A DNA stretch of 64,000 bases, from the NCBI GenBank assembly GCA_029432795.1, contig JARNMJ010000002.1, positions 124,001-188,000 on the forward strand, read 5' to 3'. Every line of letters starts with the position of its first letter. Positions within the stretch are counted from its first letter, which is position 1. Below, piece by piece: positions 36,518 through 48,140 of this stretch. A model generated the notes under the pieces. That model was given only the letters and a program-made list of their open reading frames with translations, was not told where the DNA came from and did not search any database. The position numbers were made by a program, and so were the translations under genes. The DNA comes from Pontiellaceae bacterium B12219. GTDB lineage: Bacteria > Verrucomicrobiota > Kiritimatiellia > Kiritimatiellales > Pontiellaceae.

Positions 36518-36961
36518 CTGAAACAGGAAACTTGAAACCTGAAAGTAGGGAATCTGAAAAGTGAGCAGTGAATTTGACAGATGCGATTTGAGAGAGCGAA
36601 CCACTGCGTTCGCCATCCAGATCGTTCATCTTTACGGATCACTGCCAATGAAAGATCGCTACGATATTCAGGTTGCAGGAAAACAGATAATGCGGCCCGG
36701 CACTTCCGTTGCCGCAAATTATCGGGAAGCATCCCGAGCCAGAAGCAAAGCGGATTTTATTTCAAAAATTGATATATGCACACAGGAAACAGATGAAACA
36801 CTCCTGTGGCTCGAGGTATTAAACAAAGGTTGCAAACTAAATTTAGAAACAATCGAACCGCTGAAGCAGGAAGCCGACGAACTTATTTCGATTTTCGTCA
36901 CGATGTCTAAAAACAGCAAAAGCTGATTTCAGGTTTCAGGTTTCAGGTTTCAAGTTTCAGG
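36518..36961. mobile_element. Four-helix-bundle cassette bounded by inverted repeats
   Basis: GAAACTTGAAACCTGAAA at 36527-36544 is the exact reverse complement of bases 36941-36958. The right end is a tandem array of TTTCAGG/TTTCAAG heptamers (36927-36961) that starts right after the stop of the enclosed gene. The left end has further GGAAAC/CTGAAAC units from 36518. The layout resembles the intervening-sequence elements of 23S rRNA genes, which carry the same protein family and fold as a hairpin. The right end contributes the AGGAG of carB. Confidence 0.65.
36561..36926 (+). CDS. Four-helix-bundle protein (S23/IVS-encoded type)
   Basis: A protein of 121 residues from a GTG start. It is wholly helical with family words [60 protein letters not shown] and [17 protein letters not shown], typical of the proteins encoded in intervening sequences of 23S rRNA and of related cassettes. 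They form pentameric bundles; Avd of diversity-generating retroelements is a relative. No reverse transcriptase or variable repeat is near. The gene lies in the inverted-repeat cassette between guaA and carB. Confidence 0.85.
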   Translation: MSSEFDRCDLRERTTAFAIQIVHLYGSLPMKDRYDIQVAGKQIMRPGTSVAANYREASRARSKADFISKIDICTQETDETLLWLEVLNKGCKLNLETIEPLKQEADELISIFVTMSKNSKS

Positions 36962-36969
36962 AGCGAAAT

Positions 36970-40179
<3,210 letters not shown>

Positions 40180-40201
40180 AAACGGTACTTTCCAATCGAT
40201 G

Positions 40202-40238
40202 AAAAAAGCGTCCGGAAAGTTTCGGGCGCTTTTTTTTT
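40202..40238 (+). terminator. Terminator of carA-guaA-carB
   Basis: GCGtCCG pairs with CGGgCGC around a short loop, with six A before and nine T after. It can act on either strand. Confidence 0.88.
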
Positions 40239-40285
40239 GAACACAATGGAGTCCGTAGCGTCTGACTTTACGAACTTGAGGCGCA

Positions 40286-40354
40286 CAGAGGGTTTCCTTT
40301 CTCCTTTTCCCTCTGAAAACCTGAAGGCGGTCGTTCCCCTGCGACCGCCTTTTT
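40286..40354 (+). ncRNA. Two-hairpin structure ending in a T run; possible small RNA or second terminator
   Basis: After the carB terminator come a 7-bp stem CAGAGGG/CCCTCTG with a 16-base pyrimidine-rich loop and an 8-bp stem GGCGGTCG/CGACCGCC followed by five T. The second stem is a good plus-strand terminator, yet no plus-strand gene remains to be ended. I see no convincing promoter at 40239-40280. Confidence 0.35.
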
Positions 40355-40356
40355 CA

Positions 40357-41325
40357 TTATCCAAGCAGCTGCTGAACGGCCGAATAAACCTGATCCGGCA
40401 AAATGGACGCCAGGGCCTTTTCGGCTTCTTCAGAGGTGCGGGAAATATCGCGCGCCTTCACGGTGCTGTTCTGAATCACGCTGAAACGGCGGGCCAGCGG
40501 TCCGGTTTTGTCGGGATCGGTGATACCGTAAATTCCAACCACAGGAACACCGACGGCTCCGGCCAGATGCATACCGCCACTGTCGTTGGCAACGGCCACT
40601 CCGGCATTTTTCAATAAGGCCGCCCATTCCTGAAGACTGGTTCGACCGGCCACGCTTACAGCGCGGTCGCCCAGTTTTTCCGCCAAACCATCGCATGCCG
40701 GCGCATCGCCGGCTCCACCGGCAAACACCAAGTGCAACCCAGTCTGATCCAGCAGCATTTTTGCAAGTTTTTCAAAATGATCCAGCGGCCACATTTTCGA
40801 TGCGCCGCGTGCGGCGCCGGGCATCAGAACCGCGTAGTGGGTTCCAAGGTCCGGCACTTTCTTTTCCAGGGTTTGGAAGGCCGATTCCGGCACAGAAAGT
40901 TCCGGCAGTTCCTTCACCAGATCGACGGAGCCGGGCGCAACAATCGGATAGTATTCGTTCGACTGATGACCGCCGGCCAGCGGAATCACCTCGGTCAGCA
41001 TCAGGCGCCGGTGATCCCCTTTCAACCCTATGCGATGGCGAACTCCGGCTAACGTCGGAATCAGCGCTGAACGGAACGAATTGGGCAGAATACAGGCGGT
41101 TTCGAAGCCGTAGTCCCGAATCTCGAAAACGGTTCGGCTCATTTTATCCAGCGTCAGAATCTGATCCGGAACCGCATGCATTTCCCACAGCGGTTTCAGG
41201 TAGGGCTTAACCAATAGTGCAATATGGGCATCGGGATGTTCAGCACGGCACGCCTGAATGGCCGGCATGCTCATGATGGCATCCCCGATCCAGTTGAGTC
41301 CGATAATTAAAATTCGTTTCGGCAT
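40357..41325 (-). CDS. waaF: Lipopolysaccharide heptosyltransferase (WaaF-type, GT9)
   Basis: It adds heptose to the LPS inner core at the inner face of the inner membrane. A protein of 322 residues with an N-terminal nucleotide-sugar fold (RILIIGLNWIGDAIMSMPAI) and GT9 motifs MPGAARGASKMWPLDHFEKLA and VANDSGGMHLAGAVGVPVVGIYG. Length and motifs match WaaF better than WaaC. Its start overlaps the lpxK stop by one base, so lipid A and core synthesis are coupled. A one-mismatch palindrome lies at 40864. Confidence 0.88.
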   Translation of the reverse strand: MPKRILIIGLNWIGDAIMSMPAIQACRAEHPDAHIALLVKPYLKPLWEMHAVPDQILTLDKMSRTVFEIRDYGFETACILPNSFRSALIPTLAGVRHRIGLKGDHRRLMLTEVIPLAGGHQSNEYYPIVAPGSVDLVKELPELSVPESAFQTLEKKVPDLGTHYAVLMPGAARGASKMWPLDHFEKLAKMLLDQTGLHLVFAGGAGDAPACDGLAEKLGDRAVSVAGRTSLQEWAALLKNAGVAVANDSGGMHLAGAVGVPVVGIYGITDPDKTGPLARRFSVIQNSTVKARDISRTSEEAEKALASILPDQVYSAVQQLLG

Positions 41326-42506
41326 CAGTCGGTCCGGGGTGTTTTAAAACAGATACGGGAAATCCAGTTCATGAATTCCTCTTCGCCGCTGAGCATTTCG
41401 ATTTCCACCCGCATATAAATGACGGGAATATCGCGCCGATCCACAAACGGAAAACGAACGGCGTCCTTTTCCGTGGTCAAAATGGCTTCTGCTCCGCGTT
41501 TAATGCTCCAGTTGATCGTATTAATGATTTCCTGCTGCGTAAATCGGTGATGGTCGGCAAAACGGCGGGCATACACAATTTCGGCGCCAAAGGCTTCCAG
41601 TGCTTTTTCAAAACTTTCCGGAACCGCAATGGCCGACACCGCCGCAATTTTCATCCCCTTGAGCTTTTCCAGCGGATAGGTTTCGTCGCCGAAAACATCT
41701 TTAAGATATTTCGCCGCATGGCGGCATTCTGAAATTTCGGCAACCGGATTCAGTTTGCGCAGTTGCTCCTTTAATTCCGGCTCGCCTTCTGCACCGCATT
41801 TTGTGATGAAAATAAACCCGGCGCGCTTGATATTTCTTTTCGGTTCGCGCAGCAGGCCGCGCGGCAGGAGATGGCCGTAGCCGAATGGATTGGTACGGTC
41901 AACCAGTGCAATATCCAACCGATTCCCGACTTTTAAATACTGAAAACCGTCGTCGAGAATGAGCGTATCGCAACCCAGTTCTTTGATGGCATATTTACCC
42001 GCTTTCACGCGGTCCTTATCCACCACCACAGCCACTTCCGGCAAATTGGACGCCAACATAAAGGGCTCGTCGCCCGCCGTCCAGGAATCCAGCAGCAGGC
42101 GCTTCCCGTCGGAAACAACACGGGGGGGCGTTTCAATTTTTCCGGTGGTGATCCGCTGAATCATTTTTTCGCGAAACGACATCTCTTTACTTTTGTAACC
42201 CCGGCTTAGAATGGCCACTTTCCGGCCCTGTTCCTGCAGGTTTCGGGCAAAGACTTCCACCACCGGCGTTTTTCCCGTTCCGCCAACCGTCAGGTTTCCC
42301 ACGCTGATCACCTGGCATCCGAGCGTATTGCCGCGAATGATCCGGTGTTTGTACAACATAATCCGCACCTGAACGATGAAGGAAAACAGGCAGGAAAGCA
42401 CCTTCATCAATACCCGTAGAGTGGCCGCGCGTTTTCCTTTTTCTGATCCGTCGATGACGCTCAGCAGGTAGGTTTCGAGTTGTTCAGCTTTTCGTTTATT
42501 GGCCAT
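41325..42506 (-). CDS. lpxK: Tetraacyldisaccharide 4'-kinase
   Basis: It phosphorylates lipid A precursor at the 4' position. A protein of 393 residues with the P-loop [13 protein letters not shown], the ILSRGYKSK and VVSDG segments, and [22 protein letters not shown] with the catalytic Asp-Asp. The first 50 residues include a membrane-associating helix ([22 protein letters not shown]). The final [11 protein letters not shown] motif is the family's. It forms a two-gene unit with waaF and shows the cell makes lipid A. Confidence 0.93.
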   Translation of the reverse strand: MANKRKAEQLETYLLSVIDGSEKGKRAATLRVLMKVLSCLFSFIVQVRIMLYKHRIIRGNTLGCQVISVGNLTVGGTGKTPVVEVFARNLQEQGRKVAILSRGYKSKEMSFREKMIQRITTGKIETPPRVVSDGKRLLLDSWTAGDEPFMLASNLPEVAVVVDKDRVKAGKYAIKELGCDTLILDDGFQYLKVGNRLDIALVDRTNPFGYGHLLPRGLLREPKRNIKRAGFIFITKCGAEGEPELKEQLRKLNPVAEISECRHAAKYLKDVFGDETYPLEKLKGMKIAAVSAIAVPESFEKALEAFGAEIVYARRFADHHRFTQQEIINTINWSIKRGAEAILTTEKDAVRFPFVDRRDIPVIYMRVEIEMLSGEEEFMNWISRICFKTPRTD

Positions 42507-42576
42507 ATATTAAATCAGAGGTACTAAGGAATCAGCCCACTATACGCACAGCGAACGCGACTTCAAGACAGGACAC

Positions 42577-42610
42577 AAAAAACGCGTTGCCCGCCCAGGC
42601 AGACAACGCG
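42577..42610 (-). terminator. Terminator of metK
   Basis: On the minus strand CGCGTTG pairs with CAACGCG around a 14-base loop, followed by six T. Confidence 0.85.
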
Positions 42611-42612
42611 TC

Positions 42613-42627
42613 TTCCAATCCCTGGAA
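42613..42627. repeat. Dispersed palindrome, one mismatch (between metK stop and terminator)
   Basis: TTCCAA-TCC-CTGGAA lies 5 bases past the metK stop and next to the terminator stem. Confidence 0.65.
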
Positions 42628-42631
42628 AATA

Positions 42632-43819
42632 TTACAGATTCAAAGCCTTGCGCAGCGCGTCCACCTTGTCCGTCTTTTCCCAAGGGAACTGCGAGCGGCC
42701 GAAATGACCATAGGCCGCCGATTCGCGATAGCTCCAGCCCTTCGGAGTCATCAGGCCGAGGTCGGCAATCAGCCCGCTCGGACGGAAGTCGAAAATCTCC
42801 CCTGATTTCAGCACATTTTCAATCAGAATATCTTCAACCTTGCCGGAGCCATAGGTATCCACATTGATGCTCAGCGGTTTCGGAACACCGATCGCGTACG
42901 CCACCTGGATTTCACATTTGTCGGCCAGTCCGGCGGCAACAATATTTTTAGCTGCATAGCGGGAATAATAAGCCGCAGAACGGTCAACCTTCGACGGGTC
43001 TTTTCCGGAAAACGCCCCGCCGCCGTGGCTGCCGACGCCGCCATAAGTATCCACAATGATTTTACGGCCGGTCAGACCGGCATCGCCATGCGGACCGCCG
43101 ATTACAAATTTACCGGTCGGATTGATAAAATATTCAGTGTCATCTTTCAGCAGGCCGGTCGGTTCCAGAACCGTTTTACAAACCTTGATCAGGTCTTCCC
43201 GAATCTGCTCAAGCGAAACATCGTCCGTCTGATGCGAAATCACAACGGTTTCAATGGAGACCGGTTTTCCTTCTACGTAGCGAATGGAAACCTGCGACTT
43301 CGAGTCGGGGCGCAGATAAGGAACAGTGCCTGCCTTGCGGATTTTCTGCAGTTCATCCAGCAGCTGGTGGCTGTATGCGATCGGAGCGGGCATCAGCTCT
43401 TCCGTTTCATTACTCGCATAACCGAACATCATGCCCTGGTCGCCGGCGCCCTGCTCCGCAAACAGGCCTTCGCCTTCCGTCACCCCCTGCGAAATGTCAG
43501 GCGACTGGCCGTGCAGACGGTTGATATATTCAAACGTTTTGTCGCAGAATTCCAGTTCTTCGCGATCGTAACCGATTTCCCGAACCACATCGCGGGCAAT
43601 CTTTTCTGCATCAATATTATCCCAGCCGGAACAGCTGATTTCACCGGCATTAACCACCAGATTGGTCGTGGTCAGCGTTTCGCAGGCCACGCGGCTCTTC
43701 GGGTCCTGCGCAAGACACGCATCGAGAATCGCATCGGAAATCTGGTCACATACTTTATCCGGATGCCCTTCAGACACCGATTCGGATGTAAAAACATGGT
43801 CTACGCGTATTTTGCTCAT
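42632..43819 (-). CDS. metK: S-adenosylmethionine synthase
   Basis: It makes SAM from methionine and ATP. A protein of 395 residues, family length. Motifs: [24 protein letters not shown] at the start, [12 protein letters not shown] (ATP-binding), and [29 protein letters not shown] (P-loop-like, metal and phosphate). AGAGG lies upstream of the ATG. No SAM riboswitch could be recognised in the 165-base leader, so feedback control is not evident. Confidence 0.96.
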   Translation of the reverse strand: MSKIRVDHVFTSESVSEGHPDKVCDQISDAILDACLAQDPKSRVACETLTTTNLVVNAGEISCSGWDNIDAEKIARDVVREIGYDREELEFCDKTFEYINRLHGQSPDISQGVTEGEGLFAEQGAGDQGMMFGYASNETEELMPAPIAYSHQLLDELQKIRKAGTVPYLRPDSKSQVSIRYVEGKPVSIETVVISHQTDDVSLEQIREDLIKVCKTVLEPTGLLKDDTEYFINPTGKFVIGGPHGDAGLTGRKIIVDTYGGVGSHGGGAFSGKDPSKVDRSAAYYSRYAAKNIVAAGLADKCEIQVAYAIGVPKPLSINVDTYGSGKVEDILIENVLKSGEIFDFRPSGLIADLGLMTPKGWSYRESAAYGHFGRSQFPWEKTDKVDALRKALNL

Positions 43820-43933
43820 TTTCTAAACCTCTATTCGTTTATTCGGATTTATGGATATATGCGCAGAATCTAGCGAAAGGCCTCGACCAGATCGACAAAA
43901 ATATTTGAAAAAGAGCCTTTTGAAGGTCGATGC

Positions 43934-43963
43934 TTGACCCTTCCGCTTGACCCGCCCTACTGT
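43934..43963 (+). promoter_or_regulatory. Candidate promoter of the HAD hydrolase gene
   Basis: TTGACC at 43934 and TACTGT at 43958 are 18 bases apart, 25 bases before the start codon. A second TTGACC lies at 43947, and a two-mismatch palindrome overlaps the start site (43964-43978). Confidence 0.45.
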
Positions 43964-43987
43964 TTCCAAACACGGGAACCTATTTTT

Positions 43988-44881
43988 ATGAGAGAATTTA
44001 CTAAAGACGACCTGATTAACTTTCTTCCAACGTTTGGAACGTTTGTCGGCATTGATTCCGACGGCTGTGTCTTTGACACCATGGAAGCCAAACAGAAAGA
44101 CCACTTTCACCCCGCAATCATCAAAAACTGGGGGCTGGAAATCATTGAGCCGGAAGTGCGGGCGGCGGCGGAATTTACTTATCTGTATTCCACCTACCGC
44201 GGGCTAAACCGATTTCTCGGGCTGTGCAAAACCTTTGAACTGCTGCAGGACTGGCCGCAGGCCAAAGAAAAAGCAGCTTTGCCCGATCCCACCGATCTGC
44301 GCATCTACTGCGATTCCGGCCTGCCGCTGAGTAATGCCACCCTGAAGGCTGAAGCGGAACGTACCGGAAGTCCGGTTCTGGCACAGGCCTATGCCTGGAG
44401 CGTCGCGCTCAACGAAAACATCGATAAAAATATGATCGATCCGCCGCCGTTCCAAGGGGTGGAAAAAGCCCTGCAGCGGATTCACAAAACCTCCGACGCC
44501 ATCGTGATCTCCCAAACCCAGGCCGTTGCACTGCTGAAAGACTGGTACCGCGACAATCTCGCGCAATACGTCTCCGTCATCGCCGGACCGGAACTCGGAA
44601 GCAAGGTCGACCATTTCACCATGTCGGCCGTCGACCGCTACCCCGCCAACGCCATTCTCATGATGGGCGATGCGCCCGGCGATATGGCCGCCGCTCAGGC
44701 CATCGGCTGCAATTTTTTCCCGATCAACCCAGGGCATGAAGTCGAAAGCTGGCAACGGTTTATGGACGAAGGCTACGACCGTTTTCTCGAGGGCGGCTTT
44801 TCAGACGACTATCAGAAAACGCTCATCCACGAATTTAAAGCCCTGCTTCCCGGCACCCCGCCGTGGAAAACACAGCAATAG
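43988..44881 (+). CDS. HAD-superfamily hydrolase
   Basis: The start at 43988 is chosen downstream of the promoter; an earlier in-frame start overlaps it. The product has 297 residues. Active HAD motifs: VGIDSDGCVFDTMEAK (DxDGxxxDT, nucleophile and acid/base Asp), motif II Ser in AIVISQTQ, and motif IV in MMGDAPGDMAAAQAIG. The cap is large and helical and sits after motif I, as in phosphoglycolate-phosphatase-like enzymes. The substrate is unknown. It holds one perfect palindrome (44025) and one with a mismatch (44450). Confidence 0.85.
   Translation: MREFTKDDLINFLPTFGTFVGIDSDGCVFDTMEAKQKDHFHPAIIKNWGLEIIEPEVRAAAEFTYLYSTYRGLNRFLGLCKTFELLQDWPQAKEKAALPDPTDLRIYCDSGLPLSNATLKAEAERTGSPVLAQAYAWSVALNENIDKNMIDPPPFQGVEKALQRIHKTSDAIVISQTQAVALLKDWYRDNLAQYVSVIAGPELGSKVDHFTMSAVDRYPANAILMMGDAPGDMAAAQAIGCNFFPINPGHEVESWQRFMDEGYDRFLEGGFSDDYQKTLIHEFKALLPGTPPWKTQQ
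44025..44039. repeat. Dispersed palindrome, perfect copy (HAD gene)
   Basis: TTCCAA-CGT-TTGGAA encodes Leu-Pro-Thr-Phe-Gly near the N terminus of the HAD protein, 37 bases past its start. Confidence 0.85.
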
Positions 44882-45271
44882 AGCCGCGAAATACACGAAC
44901 CGTACGAAAACTTCTTACGCCCCGTCCTTTCGTCTATTTCCCCTCAATGGCCGCAACGCCAGCCCGCACAAACAGGACCTACACCTTTTCCAATTTTTCC
45001 CAAGCATTGGAAGTTTTCGCCATCAGGAAAACAAGCGGGAGGCATGCTCTGCAGTTTCAACCTCCTGCTTTTTGCGTCTCGTGCGCTTTTTTTTGGCCGG
45101 CATTCTCTATGGCCGATGGCCCAGAGCGCCAGCCCGATCGCTATCCAGCCGCTTGCCTCGCCGGATTCTCTACACCATTTCCAAAACGGCATCTGGCGGG
45201 CCGCGAGTGATAGAGCAAAAAGGGGGCGACGTGTTTACATCCACCCTGTCATTCGGTAAAAATTAAAGGGT
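44882..45271. other. Non-coding stretch between HAD hydrolase and DHH gene
   Basis: No gene is seen in 390 bases; a frame of 115 residues here has no family signal and begins inside the previous gene. It opens with a degenerate run (gccgcgaaatacacgaacc) of a kind common in decaying intergenic DNA. It has one near-copy of the dispersed palindrome (44998-45012) and a cysteine-free pyrimidine-rich part. The promoter of the DHH gene is expected near 45235 but is not clear. Confidence 0.5.
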
Positions 45272-46321
45272 ATGACAAAAAAAATGACATCAAAAGCGCT
45301 GCGAAACGCATCAAAGCTCAGCCGCCTTAAAGAATGCCTGCAGAATAAACGTACATTGCTGATCGTGATGCAGAATTTCCCCGATCCGGATGCCATTGCG
45401 TCGGCAGTGGGTCTTCGTTCCCTGGTCAAAACGTTTGGCGGCATCCAGTGTTCGCTGGCGCACGGCGGCACCATCGGTCGCGCGGAAAACCGGGCGTTGG
45501 CGAAATATCTCAAGCTGAACCTTCATCCACTCGAAGAACTTCAAACTCATCGTTATGATGCCATTGCCATGGTGGACGCGCAGCCCAGAACCGGAAACAC
45601 CATGCTGCCGGCACATGCCTTGCCGGATATTGTGATCGACCATCACCCAATCCGCAAAGCAACACGTAGCTGTTGCTTTACGGATGTGCGGGGAACATAC
45701 GGATCCACCTCCACCATCATCCATGAATATCTGCAGCAGGCCGGAATTGAAATTAAGACCGATCTTGCGACAGCACTGCTATACGGAATTCGGTCCGACA
45801 CACAAGACCTCGGCCGGGAAACCAGCCGGGCCGATATCGATGCCTATCTGGCCCTCTACCCCTTGGCCAACAAGCGCATGCTCAGCCGCATTTTAAATGC
45901 ACCCATTCCGGTTTCCTACTTTCAGTTGTTCGCCAGAGCATTGGAAAGCGCGGAGGTCTGTGGATCGGCGGTACTGGCTACCGTCGATGAAACCGATAAT
46001 CCCGATATGATTGGCGAAGTTGCCGATCTGCTGATCCGAAAAGAAGATACTGAATCTGTCATCTGCTGCGGATATCATGAAGGCAAAGCCCTCTTCTCCA
46101 TCCGCACAACTTCAACCCAGCTCAACGCGGGCCGAATGGCACGTCAAGTGGCCGGCCCGAAAGGAACGGCCGGTGGACATAAGGGGTTTGCGGGGGGACA
46201 GATTTCCATGAAAAACGATGCCTCCGAAAAGACATGGAACGAGATATCTCAGTCTATTAGCGAACGGTTTAAAATGGCCGTTAAAGTTTCACAGCTCACA
46301 GGAGAAAAACTGGTGCCCTGA
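45272..46321 (+). CDS. DHH/DHHA1 phosphoesterase, NrnA-like
   Basis: A protein of 349 residues. DHH motifs are seen in order: MQNFPDPDAIASAVGL (metal Asp), MVDAQPRTGN and VIDHHPIRKAT (DHH). The C-terminal DHHA1 domain ends in GTAGGHKGFAGGQI, the GGGH-like RNA-binding loop. Such enzymes degrade 2-5 nt oligoribonucleotides or pAp (NrnA) or c-di-AMP; the order of motifs favours NrnA-like. It is transcribed alone. Confidence 0.85.
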   Translation: MTKKMTSKALRNASKLSRLKECLQNKRTLLIVMQNFPDPDAIASAVGLRSLVKTFGGIQCSLAHGGTIGRAENRALAKYLKLNLHPLEELQTHRYDAIAMVDAQPRTGNTMLPAHALPDIVIDHHPIRKATRSCCFTDVRGTYGSTSTIIHEYLQQAGIEIKTDLATALLYGIRSDTQDLGRETSRADIDAYLALYPLANKRMLSRILNAPIPVSYFQLFARALESAEVCGSAVLATVDETDNPDMIGEVADLLIRKEDTESVICCGYHEGKALFSIRTTSTQLNAGRMARQVAGPKGTAGGHKGFAGGQISMKNDASEKTWNEISQSISERFKMAVKVSQLTGEKLVP

Positions 46322-46481
46322 CCCCGAAACCGAGGATACAGCGGCAGGGTGCCAATTTGAACGAAAGGGCTGAACGCTTCACTTCGCTCATTTGGGGGAA
46401 GCCGATTTATGTCGCGCTCCTTTTTTACATTCATCGATCTGTGTTTAGTGTATGAATCGGAAAACTCAGAAAGGATTTTTC

Positions 46482-47228
46482 ATGGAAATTGATAAGCTAG
46501 AACAGCTGTTGAACCAGTTTAAAAACGGCGAGGTTGATTTGCCGTCCACACTCTCGACGCTTAAACAGCTGCCATTTGAAGATATGGGCTTTGCGAAAGT
46601 GGACCACCATCGCGCACTGCGGACCGGCTATCCCGAAGTGGTTTTCTGTCAGGGAAAAACCCACGAGCAGGTGGAGAAAATTTTCCAATCCCTGGAAAAA
46701 CAGAATGACCATATTCTTATGACACGCGCCGAACCGGAATTGTTCCAACGATTGGAAAAGGTGGATAGCCGACTGATTTACAACAAACTCGGTCGCACCA
46801 TCACTCTCAATAAGACCGAAAAGAAAACCACCGGACTCGTACTGGTGATATCCGCCGGAACAGCCGATATTCCCGTAGCCGAAGAAGCGGCCGAAACCGC
46901 CTCGATTTCCGGTGCACACGTAGAACGGATTTACGATGCGGGCGTCGCCGGCATTCATCGCCTGTTGGCCCACACCGAAAAAATCCAGCAGGCGCGGGCC
47001 ATCGTCTGTGTGGCCGGAATGGAAGGCGCCCTGCCCTCCGTCGTCGGTGGTCTGGCGCAATGCCCGGTGATCGGTGTCCCGACTTCGATCGGCTACGGCT
47101 CGCACTTAAACGGTATGGCCCCGCTCTTAACGATGCTCAATTCCTGTGCGCCGAATATCACCGTAGTAAATATCGACAACGGCTTTGGCGGCGGATTTTC
47201 GGCGGCACTGATTAATGCCGATCGCTAG
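46482..47228 (+). CDS. larB: LarB-type pyridinium-3,5-biscarboxylate synthase
   Basis: The start at 46482 has AGAAAGGA six bases upstream. The product has 248 residues. LarB carboxylates nicotinic acid adenine dinucleotide as the first step of the nickel-pincer cofactor. Motifs: ALRTGYPEVVFCQGKT, VISAGTADIPVAEEAAETA, RIYDAGVAGIHRLL, VVAGMEGALPSVVGGL-type VCVAGMEGALPSVVGGL, and VPTSIGYG. No larC, larE or racemase lies in the window. Two palindromes are inside (46683 one mismatch; 46744 perfect). Confidence 0.93.
   Translation: MEIDKLEQLLNQFKNGEVDLPSTLSTLKQLPFEDMGFAKVDHHRALRTGYPEVVFCQGKTHEQVEKIFQSLEKQNDHILMTRAEPELFQRLEKVDSRLIYNKLGRTITLNKTEKKTTGLVLVISAGTADIPVAEEAAETASISGAHVERIYDAGVAGIHRLLAHTEKIQQARAIVCVAGMEGALPSVVGGLAQCPVIGVPTSIGYGSHLNGMAPLLTMLNSCAPNITVVNIDNGFGGGFSAALINADR
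46744..46758. repeat. Dispersed palindrome, perfect copy (larB)
   Basis: TTCCAA-CGA-TTGGAA encodes Phe-Gln-Arg-Leu-Glu, a different reading frame from the copies in carA and guaA. Confidence 0.85.
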
Positions 47229-47306
47229 ATTAAATTAGCTGCATTAAGTTCTATATTTAAAACTATGTTTGATTTATAAAACACACTCTCGACTTCATCT
47301 CAACGA

Positions 47307-48140
47307 ATGGGAAGAAGCAAGTCTGGGGCGGTTATGAATCAGCAATATCACGTGCCCGGGTTATCCCGGGCTCTGGAAGTTATTGAATATTTGGCGGAAT
47401 GCGGTCAGAGCGGAGCGACGTTGACGGAGCTGACCGCCGCGCTTGATTATCCTAAAAACTCGATTTTCCGCATCACCACCACCCTGCTCGATAAAGGTTA
47501 TTTTTCGCGGGATCCCGATTCCCAGAAATTTCGGATGACGAAAAAATTCCTTTCGTACGGGCTCGTTTCAGTGACAGACCGAAACATCATCGAACATGCT
47601 TTAGACATAATGAGGCACCTTCGCGACGAAACCAACACATCGGCATTTATCGGCGTTCTCCATAACGGGGCCGGCATGATACTCGAACAGGCACCGGGTG
47701 GATCTCCTTTTAAACTCAGCGTCGATCCGGGCACCCGATTCAATCTGCATTGCAGCGCACCGGGTAAAGCATTGCTGGCCTTTGTCAGCGAAGAAGAACG
47801 GGAACTGCTGTTGAAAAAAATAAAATTCACTTCGCATACGCCTCAAACCATCACGGCCATGAAGCCGTTTCGCACGGAACTGAAGCAGGTGAAAGATCTC
47901 GGTTACGCACTCGACTGCGCCGAGGAATTTGACGGCATTCACTGCATCGGTGCACCGATCTTCGACTACACCAATCAGGCCGTAGCGGCCATCTGGATCA
48001 GCGGAGCCAGCTTTGCTTTACCGCCTGAATCCTTCAGCAAAAATGGCCAGCGCGTCAAAACCGCCGCACTGAAAATTTCCGAGCGGCTGGGTTATCTGAG
48101 TAATGAAAAGGAGCGCCAAGATGAAAAACAGGATTCTTAA
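47307..48140 (+). CDS. IclR-family transcriptional regulator
   Basis: A protein of 277 residues from the first ATG; the ATG at 47334 (MNQQYHVPGLSRALEVIEYL) is an equally good start. It has an N-terminal winged helix (ATLTELTAALDYPKNSIFRITTTLLDKGYFSRD) and a C-terminal GAF-like IclR effector domain (FNLHCSAPGKALLAF, CIGAPIFDYTNQAVAAIWISG). IclR proteins sense small organic acids or aromatics. Its stop overlaps the start region of the HzsA-like gene, so it leads and probably controls the operon. The AT-rich 75 bases upstream should hold promoter and operator. Confidence 0.9.
   Translation: MGRSKSGAVMNQQYHVPGLSRALEVIEYLAECGQSGATLTELTAALDYPKNSIFRITTTLLDKGYFSRDPDSQKFRMTKKFLSYGLVSVTDRNIIEHALDIMRHLRDETNTSAFIGVLHNGAGMILEQAPGGSPFKLSVDPGTRFNLHCSAPGKALLAFVSEEERELLLKKIKFTSHTPQTITAMKPFRTELKQVKDLGYALDCAEEFDGIHCIGAPIFDYTNQAVAAIWISGASFALPPESFSKNGQRVKTAALKISERLGYLSNEKERQDEKQDS

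Noticed and set aside
36561-36926. Avd of a diversity-generating retroelement
   Set aside because: The fold family is related, but there is no reverse transcriptase, template repeat or variable repeat in the window.
36927-36961. CRISPR array
   Set aside because: The heptamer array has no spacers and no cas genes are near; it is the end of the four-helix-bundle cassette. No other regularly spaced repeats were found.
43820-43987. SAM riboswitch before metK
   Set aside because: The leader has no recognisable SAM-I, SAM-II or SAM/SAH core pattern; a short stem search gave nothing like a four-way junction.
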